A stretch of DNA of 64,000 bases from VAZQ01 sp035693615. Lineage in GTDB: Bacteria; Pseudomonadota; Alphaproteobacteria; Rhizobiales; Xanthobacteraceae. The translations under genes were made by a program, and so were the position numbers. Positions 55,219 through 64,000 of this stretch are shown one piece after another; the first letter of the stretch is position 1; each line of letters starts with the position of its first letter. The stretch is taken from positions 1 through 64,000 of the forward strand of contig DASSGH010000051.1 of assembly GCA_035693615.1 (NCBI GenBank), given 5' to 3'. Below the pieces are notes generated by a model, which saw only the letters and a list, made by a program, of their open reading frames with translations, was not told the DNA's origin and did not search any database.

Positions 55219-56160
55219 TTACATCAGATACTGTTCGCTGATTGCGACGCCGAGGCGATTGTTGTCATCGATGAATTGACTGATGAATTCGTGCATTCCT
55301 TGCTGGAAAATCTCCTCCATGCGGCTGTTCTCGAGCCGCGCCCGCACGGTGCGGGCGTGGCGTTGGGCCGATCCCTGGCGGCCATAGGCGCGCGCGATAT
55401 GGTCCAAATTGACCACGAGGTTCTCGTAGCAGCTCGCCAGCGAGCGCGGCATTTCATCGCGCAAGATCAAGAGGTCGGCGATCAGCCAAGGCTTCACGCT
55501 CTCGCGATAAACCCAATGATAGGCCGTCAGCGCCGATACCGAGCGCAGAATCGCCGACCATTGGAAATAATCGAGCGGCCCACCGACGCGCTCATGCGCC
55601 GGCAGCAGCATGTGATACTTCACGTCGAGGATGCGCGCCGTATTGTCGGCGCGCTCGATGAAGACGCCGAGACGGGAGAACCAGTAGGCGTCGTTGCGTA
55701 GCATAGTGCGGTAGGCGGAGCCGTCGAAGCGGAGCGAGGATTCCTGCACCCAGCGCAGGAAGCGCATGAATTCCTCGCGCGACGTCGAGCCGTTGCCGAA
55801 GCGTTTGAGCTCGAGCCACGTGCCGTTAATGGCGTCCCACATTTCCACGGTGAGTGCGGTGCGCACGGCACGTGCGTTGGTCCGCGCCAGCTCGAAGCAG
55901 TTGCGGATGGAGGACGGGTTGGCGGTGGAAAAGCAGAGAAAATCCGTGACCGCCTCCTCGTTCGCCTCCGGATAGGCGGCGGCGAAAGCGTGCGCACAGC
56001 CGGCGGTCGCGACCGCCGATTCCCATTCGTTGGACGAACCGACATAGGCGAGCGGGAGCGTGGTGAGGCGCTGCGTGACCTCTAGGATGCGCGCGAGATA
56101 CTCCGCGCGTTCCACGTAACGCGCCAGCCAATAGAGATTGTCGGCGGTGCGCGAGAGCAT
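55219..56160 (-). CDS. Alpha-E domain protein of the Anbu operon
   Basis: A 313-residue all-helical protein. MLSRTADNLYWLARYVERAEY is the family's opening. AYWFSRLGVFIERADNTARILDVKYH and ASCYENLVVNLDHIARAYG show the repeated helices. The alpha-E family (formerly DUF403) is consistently coupled with ATP-grasp and Anbu genes and is thought to take part in making or attaching a peptide-like tag. It follows the ATP-grasp gene by 84 bp on the same strand. Function unproven. Confidence 0.92.
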   Translation of the reverse strand: MLSRTADNLYWLARYVERAEYLARILEVTQRLTTLPLAYVGSSNEWESAVATAGCAHAFAAAYPEANEEAVTDFLCFSTANPSSIRNCFELARTNARAVRTALTVEMWDAINGTWLELKRFGNGSTSREEFMRFLRWVQESSLRFDGSAYRTMLRNDAYWFSRLGVFIERADNTARILDVKYHMLLPAHERVGGPLDYFQWSAILRSVSALTAYHWVYRESVKPWLIADLLILRDEMPRSLASCYENLVVNLDHIARAYGRQGSAQRHARTVRARLENSRMEEIFQQGMHEFISQFIDDNNRLGVAISEQYLM

Positions 56161-56244
56161 CTTTCTATCCGCAACGGCGTGTCGTGCGCTGCCGCAGCGA
56201 CACGTCGTCTCGGCTCCATATCCGCAGCGATCGTGCGCTCCGCC

Positions 56245-57663
56245 TCATCGATCCAAGACCCAGGTGTCCTTGGTCCCGCCGCCCTGGCTGGAGTTGACCA
56301 CGAGCGAGCCTCGCTTCAGCGCCACGCGGGTGAGGCCGCCTGGGACGATGCGGATGCGATCGCGCCCGGTCAGCACGAACGGGCGCAGATCGACATGGCG
56401 GGGCGCCACTCCCTCTTCAACGCAGGTGGGGCAGGTCGAGAGCGCGAGCGTCGGCTGGGCGATGAAATTTTTCGGATTATATTTGAGCTTGGCGCGGAAC
56501 GTTGCGAGCGTCCCCTTGTCGGCCATCGGTCCGATCAACATGCCGTAACCGCCCGAACCGTGCACCTCCTTGACCACGAGCTCATGGAGATTGTCGAGCA
56601 CATAGGTGAGGTGTTCGGCTTCGCGGCAGCGCCAGGTGGGCACGTTGCGCAGGATCGGCTCCTCGCCCAAATAGAACTTCACGATCGCCGGCATGTAGCT
56701 GTAGACCGCCTTGTCGTCGGCGATGCCGGTCCCGACCGCGTTCGCCAGCGTGACGTTCCCGGCCTGGTAGACCGACATCAGCCCCGGCACTCCGAGCACG
56801 GAATCCGCGCGGAAGGCCAGCGGATCGAGAAAGTCGTCATCGATGCGTCGATAGATCACGTCGACGCGTTTGGGCCCTTGCGTCGTGCGCATGAACACGA
56901 GGTCGTCCTTCACGAACAGGTCGCGGCCCTCGACCAGTTCGACGCCGAGCTTGTCGGCAAGGAACGAGTGCTCGTAATAGGCGGAATTGTAGACGCCCGG
57001 CGTGAGCAGCACGACCGTCGGGTCGGCACTGGCGCTCGCAGGCGCGACCGACTTCAAGGTTGCCAGCAACTCGTCCGGATAGTTCTCAACCGGAGCCACC
57101 CGATGGCGGGCGAAGAGTTCCGGGAACAGGCGCAGCATGATTTCCCGGTTCTCCAGCATGTAGGAGACGCCGGAGGGCGTGCGCGCGTTGTCCTCGAGCA
57201 CGTAGAAGCTCTCGGCGTCGACGCGAACGACGTCGATGCCGCCGATATGAACATAGATGTCGTGCGGTACCTTTTGGCCGTTCATCTCCGGGCGGAACAC
57301 CGGATTTTGGAACACCAGTTCTTCCGGCACGACGCCCGCCTTGAGAATCTCGCGTCTGGTGTAGACGTCGCGGAGGAAGAGATTGATGGCTTTGACGCGC
57401 TGTTCGAGCCCGGCGCGCAGAATGTCCCACTCGGCGGCGGCAAGGATGCGCGGCAGCACGTCGAAGGGAATGAGCCGCTCCTGCGCGTCCGCTTCGCCGT
57501 AGACTGCAAAGGTGATGCCGATGCGGCGGAAGAGCACCTCCGCCTCGCGCCGCCGGTAGTCCAGCACATCCGAGGGTATGACGGAGAGCCAGCGAAACAG
57601 CTCGTTGTAGGCAGGCCGCAAGGTCCCGTCGGCGCCTTTCATCTCGTCGAACGCGGCCAACAT
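56245..57663 (-). CDS. Circularly permuted type 2 ATP-grasp protein
   Basis: A 472-residue protein. MLAAFDEMKGADGTLRPAYN starts it. YVLEDNARTPSGVSYMLENR (about 160-180), VFMRTTQGPKRVDVIYRRID and VKEVHGSGGYGMLIGP are the ATP- and magnesium-site motifs of this family (DUF404/407). ATP-grasp enzymes join a carboxylate to an amine, so a peptide tag synthesised for the Anbu particle is a reasonable guess. ATG 57663 was chosen over a 24-codon extension. It is the first gene of the operon. Confidence 0.93.
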   Translation of the reverse strand: MLAAFDEMKGADGTLRPAYNELFRWLSVIPSDVLDYRRREAEVLFRRIGITFAVYGEADAQERLIPFDVLPRILAAAEWDILRAGLEQRVKAINLFLRDVYTRREILKAGVVPEELVFQNPVFRPEMNGQKVPHDIYVHIGGIDVVRVDAESFYVLEDNARTPSGVSYMLENREIMLRLFPELFARHRVAPVENYPDELLATLKSVAPASASADPTVVLLTPGVYNSAYYEHSFLADKLGVELVEGRDLFVKDDLVFMRTTQGPKRVDVIYRRIDDDFLDPLAFRADSVLGVPGLMSVYQAGNVTLANAVGTGIADDKAVYSYMPAIVKFYLGEEPILRNVPTWRCREAEHLTYVLDNLHELVVKEVHGSGGYGMLIGPMADKGTLATFRAKLKYNPKNFIAQPTLALSTCPTCVEEGVAPRHVDLRPFVLTGRDRIRIVPGGLTRVALKRGSLVVNSSQGGGTKDTWVLDR

Positions 57664-57986
57664 GGCTGTTCCCCGCTCCTGCGCTCTCGTCGCCGGCGCC
57701 TGCACAATCCTAGCTGCAAGCCACGCGCCAACCAAAGGGGTATCGGCTGGGCGCAGACAATCCCCGTCTGCCCAGCTTTTGGGCGGCGGCTGATGAAGGA
57801 ATGACGCCGCGCGTCACGTGGCGTTTTGCTTGGCCGCTACGGCGCGAACACCCGCTTGAGACGTTCGATCAGCGGGCGCGTGCTCGCGTAAATCCGGCCA
57901 GGCAAGCGCATGGGCCTACGACGTGCGAAGCACAGAGGAGGCCGCATGACCGTGACGCGGCTGATCGCGCGCGCAGCTTGATCCGC
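57664..57986. other. Gene-poor 323-bp region upstream of the ATP-grasp gene
   Basis: No gene is well supported. On the minus strand a short frame ending near 57840 reads YASTRPLIERLKRVFAP, which looks like a protein C-terminus but cannot be assigned. A tiny GAGGAGG-led frame MTVTRLIARAA on the plus strand at 57945-57980 ends immediately. The region must hold the Anbu-operon promoter. Confidence 0.4.
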
Positions 57987-58619
57987 TTACGCCGGGATTG
58001 GAACGTCGCCGACATCCTTGGGCACTTTGTAGCCCTTCTGCACGGCCGGACGCTTGGCGATGGTCGTGTACCAGCGCTTCACGTTGGGGTACGCGCTGAG
58101 GTCGATGGTCTGCCATTCGTACCGCGACACCCACGGCCAGATGGCGATGTCGGCGATGGAATAACCGTCGGCGACGAACTCGTGTCCGGCGAGTCTGCGG
58201 TCGAGCACGCCGTAGAGTCGCTGCGCCTCCTTGAGGAAGCGCTCCTCGGCGTAGGGCGCCTTGCCTTTGTTGTATTTCACGAAATGGTGGACTTGGCCGA
58301 ACATCGGTCCGGGTCCTCCCATCTGCCACATCAGCCATTCGAGCACGCGGTAGCGCGGCTCGCCCGATTTCGGCAGCAGCTTTCCGGTTTTGTCGGCGAG
58401 ATAGATCATGATCGCGGCCGATTCCATCAGGCTAATGCCGGTGTCGTGGTCGATGATGGCGGGGATGCGGTTGTTCGGGCTTATCTTCAAGAACTCAGGC
58501 TTGAACTGCTCGTCCTTGCTGATGTCGACGGGGTGTGCGGTATAGGGCAGAGCCAACTCCTCGAGCAGGATTGAGGCTTTGCGGCCATTGGGCGTCGTCC
58601 AGGTATAGAGATCGATCAC
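57987..58619 (-). CDS. Glutathione S-transferase family protein
   Basis: A 210-residue protein with a thioredoxin-like N-terminal domain (MIDLYTWTTPNGRKASILLEEL; VDISKDEQFKPEFLKISPNNRIPAI) and an all-alpha C-terminal domain with GYSIADIAIWPWVSRYEW. The TPNGRK active-site loop is typical of YfcG/YghU-type disulfide-bond oxidoreductases rather than conjugating GSTs. The start at 58619 is family-like. Substrate unknown. Confidence 0.92.
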   Translation of the reverse strand: MIDLYTWTTPNGRKASILLEELALPYTAHPVDISKDEQFKPEFLKISPNNRIPAIIDHDTGISLMESAAIMIYLADKTGKLLPKSGEPRYRVLEWLMWQMGGPGPMFGQVHHFVKYNKGKAPYAEERFLKEAQRLYGVLDRRLAGHEFVADGYSIADIAIWPWVSRYEWQTIDLSAYPNVKRWYTTIAKRPAVQKGYKVPKDVGDVPIPA

Positions 58620-58674
58620 GGTTTTCCTTCCTGTGGTCGCGGTTCGACGTGAATGCGGTTTGAAAATTTCGCAC

Positions 58675-58842
58675 GCTAGTGTCCCGATTCCGAAGTTCGC
58701 ATCATGGTGCTGCAGCCTCGTCTGCGAACTTCGGAATCGAAGGACACTCGCAACTTATTGATCTAGTGTGGCTTTGGTTCAGAAGTCCGCATTTCGGTTT
58801 CGCTGCAAAGAATGATGGGGACTTCTGAACCGCCACACTAGC
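58675..58842. repeat. Double-hairpin element, copy B (diverged, structure conserved)
   Basis: Hairpin 1: CTAGTGTCC pairs with GGACACTCG (one mismatch), and inner CGATTCCGAAGTTCGCA pairs perfectly with 58723-58739, with a 3'-side AA bulge. Hairpin 2: CTAGTGTGGC pairs with GCCACACTAG, and inner GGTTCAGAAGTCC pairs with 58819-58831, with a 5'-side TTT bulge. Most stem bases differ from copies A and C, yet pairing, bulge side and order are the same. Confidence 0.9.
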
Positions 58843-58934
58843 GGGCTGAGCCGAGCGTGGTAGCCGGAAATCGCAACCGCGTCGATGCGAAAATTGCCGC
58901 GCGAAGTGCCACGGCGGCGGCAGGAGTGGCGCAG

Positions 58935-60035
<1,101 letters not shown>

Positions 60036-60054
60036 CGCAGGCCTCCGATATCGG

Positions 60055-60224
60055 GCTAGTGCCCGGTTTTCGAAGTTCGTGATACAGCGCGGCACACTCG
60101 GGCACGAACTTCGAAAACCAAAGGGCACTAGCAGCTCTATGATTCTAGTGCCGCTTTTCGATTTGAAATTCCTGAGGCGGACTCGCGGCACACCGTGCAG
60201 GAATTTCAAATCGGCGGCACTAGC
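60055..60224. repeat. Double-hairpin element, copy C
   Basis: Almost identical to copy A. Hairpin 1 spans 60055-60132 with the same 10 + 17 bp stem and AAA bulge. Hairpin 2 spans 60145-60223, with CTAGTGCCGC pairing GCGGCACTAG and a 16-bp inner stem (60159-60174 with 60198-60213). It lies between the acyl-CoA synthetase stop and the HtrA-type gene start. Confidence 0.92.
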
Positions 60225-60298
60225 GTACAAGAACACGCGACACGAAATGGTTCCGCACGGCGGCACGATGTGTTCCGGCGCTTTCGACCGCCGTCCGT

Positions 60299-62152
60299 CT
60301 AAGCGTCATGCGCGAGCGACACGACGAGCACGTCGGGATCGGGCGTCGACGCGAACAGCCGTTCGACGTCGCCCTTGCGCCGTTCGAGCGCAAGGCGCTG
60401 GTTGATGTAGCCTTTGTCGGTGATCTCATTGGCGTCGATCGAGGGGGCATCGGAGAAGAGCAGCACGCGTGCGATCTTTTGCGATGAGCCGGAATGCTCG
60501 GCATTCCAGCGGGCGATGGCGCGTCGGACGTGCTCGCGCAGGCCGGGATGACGGGCAAGCTCGGGGAGCGGCGCGTCGCAGCCGATGAGCTTGCGGCAGC
60601 CGGCGGCATTGAGCCAGGCCAACATGCCGATCGACTCGCGGTTCTCGCCGGCAATGATGGCGTCTTGCAGCGCAGGGGAGGCGGCGGCGAGCGCGCCGAC
60701 GCGCAGCACGCCGACAGCGACCCAGGTGCCGGTGGCGAGCTTGAAATCTTCCGCCAGGCGCCCGTCGAAGATGATGCCTCGGCGCGGATCGGCGGGGTCG
60801 GCAAAGCGCACGGCATCGCCGGGCATATAGAAGCCTTCCTCGTCGAAGGCCGCACGCGTGAGGTCGGGCCGCTTCCAGTAGCCGGGCGTCACGTTCGGGC
60901 CGCGCACGCGCACCTCGAGCTTGTCGGCGACGGGAACGAGCTTGAGTTCGACGCCGGGGACGGGCACCCCGACCGGGCCCGCCCGCTCGATCAAGAAATG
61001 CGCGGCGGTCGAGCACGGAGACGTCTCAGTCGTGCCCCAGGACGAGGTCATCGGCACCCGTTCGCCGATAGCGCGCAGCGACGCCGCCTCGAGCCGCTCC
61101 CACAGGTCCTGCGGCAGGGCAGCGCCGGCATAGAAGATCAGGCGCAACTTGGCGAAAAACGCGCGCGCCAACGCCTCGTCGCGCTCGAGAAACGGCAGCA
61201 GTGCCGCATAGCCCGCCGGCACGTTGAAAAAGATCGTGGGCGAGACCTCGGCGAGGTTGCGCGCGGTTTCCTCGATCAGCCCCGGCACCGGCTTGCCGCC
61301 GTCGATGAACAGCGTGCCGGCATGGCGCAGCACCATATTGAAATTGTGGTTGCCGCCGAAGGTGTGGTTCCACGGCAGCCAATCGAGCAGCACGAAAGGC
61401 TGCTCGTCCAGAAACGGCCAAACCTGCGCGAGCTGCTCCTGGTTTGCCGTGAGCATGCCGTGAGTATTGATCACGCCCTTGGGCAGGCCGGTCGAACCGG
61501 AGGTGAACAGGAATTTGGCAATCGTATCGGCGGCGATCGCCGCGGCGGCATTCTCCAGTGCCGGGCCGGCGCGACCCTGCAGCATCTGATCGAAGCCGGT
61601 GACGTCCTCGATATTAGCGCCATTGCGGGTTGCCACGAGCTCGACCTTGGCGAGATCGAGAGCGGCGAGGGCTTTGGCGAACGGAGCGGTATCGGCGACA
61701 TAGATGAGGCCGGGCGCCAGCAAGGCGTCGATATGCTTGAGCTTGGCGTGATCTTGGCTCTGCAAGGAGTAAGCGACCGAGATCGGCGCCACCGGAATGC
61801 CGGCGGTGTAACCGGCGAGCGTGAGCAGCGCGTGGTCGATGGCGTTGGCGGAGAGGATCATCACCGGCCGCTCGGCCGAGAGCCCGCGTTCGATCAGCCC
61901 AGCTGCCAGTCGATCGACCAATGGACGCGCGGCCGCATAGGTCAATTTGCGCCAGTTGGTCCCCTCGCGTTCGGCCAGGAAGATGCCTGCGGGGTTGCGT
62001 TCGACTGCGGCGCGGAAAAGCCGTGCCAGGCTCGGATCGTGCGGCGCCAGAGCGTCACGCGAGCGGCAGCGCAACGCACCATCGGCGCCGCGCTCGCAGG
62101 CGATGTGCGGGGCCGCATAGGCGATCGGGCGTACCGGGGCCGGTGCTGGCAT
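60299..62152 (-). CDS. fcs: Feruloyl-CoA synthase-like AMP-dependent ligase
   Basis: A 617-residue acyl-adenylate ligase. FLFTSGSTGLPKGVINTHGM is the AMP-binding P-loop (about 210-230), SSWGTTETSP the A5 motif, and FDGRLAEDFKLATGTWV near the C-terminus the hinge region with the variant lacking the usual GRxKE wording, as in the Fcs subgroup. It would activate ferulate, coumarate or a similar aromatic acid to its CoA thioester. ATG 62152 follows GGAGA; ATG 62176 is an alternative. No ech or vdh gene is adjacent, so the substrate is uncertain. Confidence 0.82.
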   Translation of the reverse strand: MPAPAPVRPIAYAAPHIACERGADGALRCRSRDALAPHDPSLARLFRAAVERNPAGIFLAEREGTNWRKLTYAAARPLVDRLAAGLIERGLSAERPVMILSANAIDHALLTLAGYTAGIPVAPISVAYSLQSQDHAKLKHIDALLAPGLIYVADTAPFAKALAALDLAKVELVATRNGANIEDVTGFDQMLQGRAGPALENAAAAIAADTIAKFLFTSGSTGLPKGVINTHGMLTANQEQLAQVWPFLDEQPFVLLDWLPWNHTFGGNHNFNMVLRHAGTLFIDGGKPVPGLIEETARNLAEVSPTIFFNVPAGYAALLPFLERDEALARAFFAKLRLIFYAGAALPQDLWERLEAASLRAIGERVPMTSSWGTTETSPCSTAAHFLIERAGPVGVPVPGVELKLVPVADKLEVRVRGPNVTPGYWKRPDLTRAAFDEEGFYMPGDAVRFADPADPRRGIIFDGRLAEDFKLATGTWVAVGVLRVGALAAASPALQDAIIAGENRESIGMLAWLNAAGCRKLIGCDAPLPELARHPGLREHVRRAIARWNAEHSGSSQKIARVLLFSDAPSIDANEITDKGYINQRLALERRKGDVERLFASTPDPDVLVVSLAHDA

Positions 62153-62294
62153 ATAGTCTCCGCGCGTCAACTGCATCGGAAAGCCGCCCTCGCGCTGATC
62201 GGGGAGCTTCCCCCCGGTGAATGACTTGAAGGATCATAACCCACAATGGCAGGGTAGGGATGGTCCTGCATCCGCGCGGCAGCCTTCGGTCACC

Positions 62295-63071
62295 ATGCCA
62301 ACAGCCGACTCATCCCCGCCGAAAGAAGTCGTCACCGCCGCGTTGCTGGTGATCGGGGAAGAAATCCTCTCCGGCCGCACCAAGGACAAGAACATCGGCT
62401 ATATCGCCGAATACCTGACTGCGCTGGGCATCGATCTCAGGGAAGTCCGCCTCGTCGGCGACGAGGAGGGGTCGATCGTGGAGGCGCTCAATGCGCTGCG
62501 CCAGCGCTATACCTACGTCTTCACCACCGGTGGCATCGGGCCGACCCACGACGACATCACCGCCGATTGCGTCGCCAAGGCGTTCGGGGTGCCGATCGAC
62601 GTCGATCCGCGGGCGCTCGCCATCCTGCAGGAGCGGATGCGCACGACGGGGGTGGAAATGAACGAAGCGCGCTTGCGCATGACGCGGATTCCCAAGGGTG
62701 CGGACCTCGTGGAAAACAAGGTCTCCGCCGCCCCCGGGTTCTGGATCGGCAATGTCATCGTCATGGCCGGCGTGCCGACCATCATGCAGGCGATGCTCGA
62801 CGAGGTTGCCCCCAAGCTCAAAACCGGGATTCGCATCTTGTCGCAGACGCTGCGGGCGGATGCGCGCGAGGGCGACATCGGCACCCAGCTCGGCGAAATC
62901 GCCAAGGCCAACCCCGAGGTCGCGATCGGCAGCTATCCGTTCTTCGATCCGCAGCACGGGCCCAATACCAACGTCGTCTTGCGCGCGCGCGACGCAAAAA
63001 AGCTCGCGGTTGCCACGCGCGCGGTCGAAGACATGCTGCAGCGGGTGAGAGGCGCGCAATCGGGCCGGTGA
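62295..63071 (+). CDS. CinA N-terminal (molybdopterin-binding-like) protein
   Basis: A 258-residue protein of the CinA N-terminal/COG1058 family. ALLVIGEEILSGRTKDKNIGYIAEYL and TTGGIGPTHDDITADCVAKAFG are the MoCF-like motifs; VMAGVPTIMQAMLDE follows. Members without the C-terminal deamidase domain have been linked to pyrophosphatase activity on ADP-ribose or NAD-type compounds. The start ATG 62295 was chosen over a 26-codon extension. It is divergent from the ligase gene. Confidence 0.9.
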   Translation: MPTADSSPPKEVVTAALLVIGEEILSGRTKDKNIGYIAEYLTALGIDLREVRLVGDEEGSIVEALNALRQRYTYVFTTGGIGPTHDDITADCVAKAFGVPIDVDPRALAILQERMRTTGVEMNEARLRMTRIPKGADLVENKVSAAPGFWIGNVIVMAGVPTIMQAMLDEVAPKLKTGIRILSQTLRADAREGDIGTQLGEIAKANPEVAIGSYPFFDPQHGPNTNVVLRARDAKKLAVATRAVEDMLQRVRGAQSGR

Positions 63072-63165
63072 CCGCGTTACCAATCTCACCGTGCTGGCGC
63101 GGTCGCGATATCCGGTCCCCATTATCGGTGCTAAAATCACAAGGGGCGTGGGGGAGGAGAGCGTC

Positions 63166-63753
63166 ATGCCGATTGATCCCACCCGCCGCCGATTGCTCGC
63201 CGCGAGCGCGCTCGCCGCGGCCGGGCTTGTGCTCGATGATGCTCTCGCAGAGCCGCTCGCACCAACGCCGCAATGCCACGACGGCGATGCGCCGACCGTC
63301 CGGCAGACCGAAGGCCCGTATTTCAAGCCAAGTTCGCCGCAACGCGCCGATCTCGTCGAGCCCAGCAGCAACGCGCGGCTGGTCGAGCTGACGGGGCGGA
63401 TCCTCACCCGCTCCTGCCGGCCGCTGCCGCAGGCGCTCGTCGATCTCTGGCACGCCGACGAGCGCGGCGAGTACGACAATGGCGGCTTCCGCTATCGCGG
63501 ACACCTGTTCACGGACGCGGACGGTCAATTCCGCTTCCGCACGATATTGCCGGCGCTCTATACCGGCCGTACTCGCCACTACCACGTCAAAGTGCAGGCG
63601 CCGCAGCAGCGCGTGCTCACCACCCAGCTCTATTTTCCGGACGAGCCGATGAACCGGCGCGACGGCTTGTTCCGCCGCGAGCTGGTGATGCGAATGGCCG
63701 AGGCGGGGGATGCACTCGCCGCGCGGTTCGATTTCGTCCTCGACATGCGCTAG
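63166..63753 (+). CDS. Tat-exported intradiol dioxygenase-like protein
   Basis: A 195-residue protein. RRRLLAASALAAAGLVLDDALA is a twin-arginine signal. The mature part has TEGPYFKP (family opening), LVDLWHADERGEYDNGGFRYRGH and RTRHYHVKV, the Tyr and His positions that bind non-haem iron in protocatechuate and catechol intradiol dioxygenases. Periplasmic homologues of this short type have uncertain substrates. ATG 63166 has GGAGGAG upstream. It may link to aromatic catabolism, but no ring-cleavage partner is adjacent. Confidence 0.85.
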   Translation: MPIDPTRRRLLAASALAAAGLVLDDALAEPLAPTPQCHDGDAPTVRQTEGPYFKPSSPQRADLVEPSSNARLVELTGRILTRSCRPLPQALVDLWHADERGEYDNGGFRYRGHLFTDADGQFRFRTILPALYTGRTRHYHVKVQAPQQRVLTTQLYFPDEPMNRRDGLFRRELVMRMAEAGDALAARFDFVLDMR

Positions 63754-63787
63754 AAGGCGCCAGCCTTTTCATTCCCCGGGGGAGAGG

Positions 63788-64000
63788 ATGGCGCAACCGC
63801 GTCAACAGCCGCAGCCGCAACCCGACTCGCAACCGCAACCGCAGAAGGCGTTTCCGGTCTCATGGGACCAATTTCATCGCGACGCCCGCGCGCTGGCCTG
63901 GCGGCTGTCCGGCGCCGGGCCATTTCAGGCGATCGTGTGTGTGACCCGCGGCGGTCTCGTGCCCGCCGCCATCGTCGCGCGCGAGCTTGGCATCCGCCTG
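63788..64000 (+). CDS. gpt: Xanthine/hypoxanthine phosphoribosyltransferase (partial)
   Basis: ATG 63788 begins a frame cut by the window end; 71 codons are seen. After a Gln/Pro-rich N-terminal extension (about residues 3-19), FPVSWDQFHRDARALAWRLS and IVCVTRGGLVPAAIVARELGIR match Gpt-type purine phosphoribosyltransferases. The TRGGLVPA segment sits near the PRPP site. It would salvage xanthine or guanine. The Gln/Pro-rich extension is unusual. Identity is good, but the C-terminal PRPP motif is outside the window. Confidence 0.8.
   Translation, partial: MAQPRQQPQPQPDSQPQPQKAFPVSWDQFHRDARALAWRLSGAGPFQAIVCVTRGGLVPAAIVARELGIRL

Noticed and set aside
57945..57980. Eleven-codon frame MTVTRLIARAA with a GAGGAGG site
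   Set aside because: The ribosome site is good, but the frame is too short and lies on the opposite strand to its neighbours; it could also be a leader, so only the region is described.

Overview
The window looks like a chromosomal segment of a high-GC alphaproteobacterium of the order Hyphomicrobiales (Rhizobiales), near the Bradyrhizobium, Rhodopseudomonas and Pseudolabrys relatives. The evidence is a Usg-family gene, a groESL operon with HrcA/CIRCE-type operators, a complete liv operon carrying an extra small membrane protein, a form II CO-dehydrogenase-type cox cluster, DUF5681 and other small rhizobial families, and abundant palindromic intergenic repeats. No rRNA, tRNA, CRISPR array, transposase or integrase was seen.

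Region 1 (1-15.6 kb) is mostly housekeeping: a cut substrate-binding protein with the remnant of a second copy, rpsD, murI, purB, an MscS channel, a glutathionyl-hydroquinone reductase coupled to rpe, a DadA-like oxidase, a small island with DUF5681, a polysaccharide deacetylase, a P1 peptidase and ccdA. Region 2 (15.7-22.4 kb) is a minus-strand branched-chain amino acid-type ABC operon (livH-M-G-F-K) with a TctC/Bug receptor gene and a small membrane protein inserted.

Region 3 (22.7-36.3 kb) is an oxidative catabolic and molybdenum-hydroxylase region. It holds the two-component monooxygenase hpaB/hpaC, an AraC regulator, pcaD, then coxG-S-L-M-D-E, two split XdhC halves and a fused molybdopterin-binding/MocA-like protein. 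The CoxL loop AYRGAGR is the form II type, so the true substrate is uncertain. Region 4 (36.7-40.3 kb) is a self-regulated TetR-HlyD-ABC efflux operon with ATGA overlaps and a clear promoter and operator.

Region 5 (40.3-43.2 kb) is a gene graveyard: a truncated HtrA protease joined to the tail of an EamA transporter, decayed small genes, and an isolated nuoD copy with an amber codon and a frameshift. Region 6 (43.2-53.2 kb) has phhB, an NDUFA9-like dehydrogenase, an MFS transporter, a large serine peptidase with about six 50-residue repeats, groEL/groES under tandem CIRCE-like operators, usg, a nucleoside transporter and a cyclophilin-like protein.

Region 7 (53.2-64 kb) has an SDR, an Anbu proteasome-like operon (ATP-grasp, alpha-E, Anbu) lacking its usual transglutaminase gene, a GST, a membrane-anchored HtrA-type protease, a feruloyl-CoA synthase-like ligase, a CinA-N protein, a Tat-exported intradiol dioxygenase-like protein and the start of a Gpt-type phosphoribosyltransferase. 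Three copies of a roughly 170-bp double-hairpin element lie between its minus-strand genes. One copy is diverged in sequence but keeps every stem by compensating changes. This is the most unusual signal in the window.
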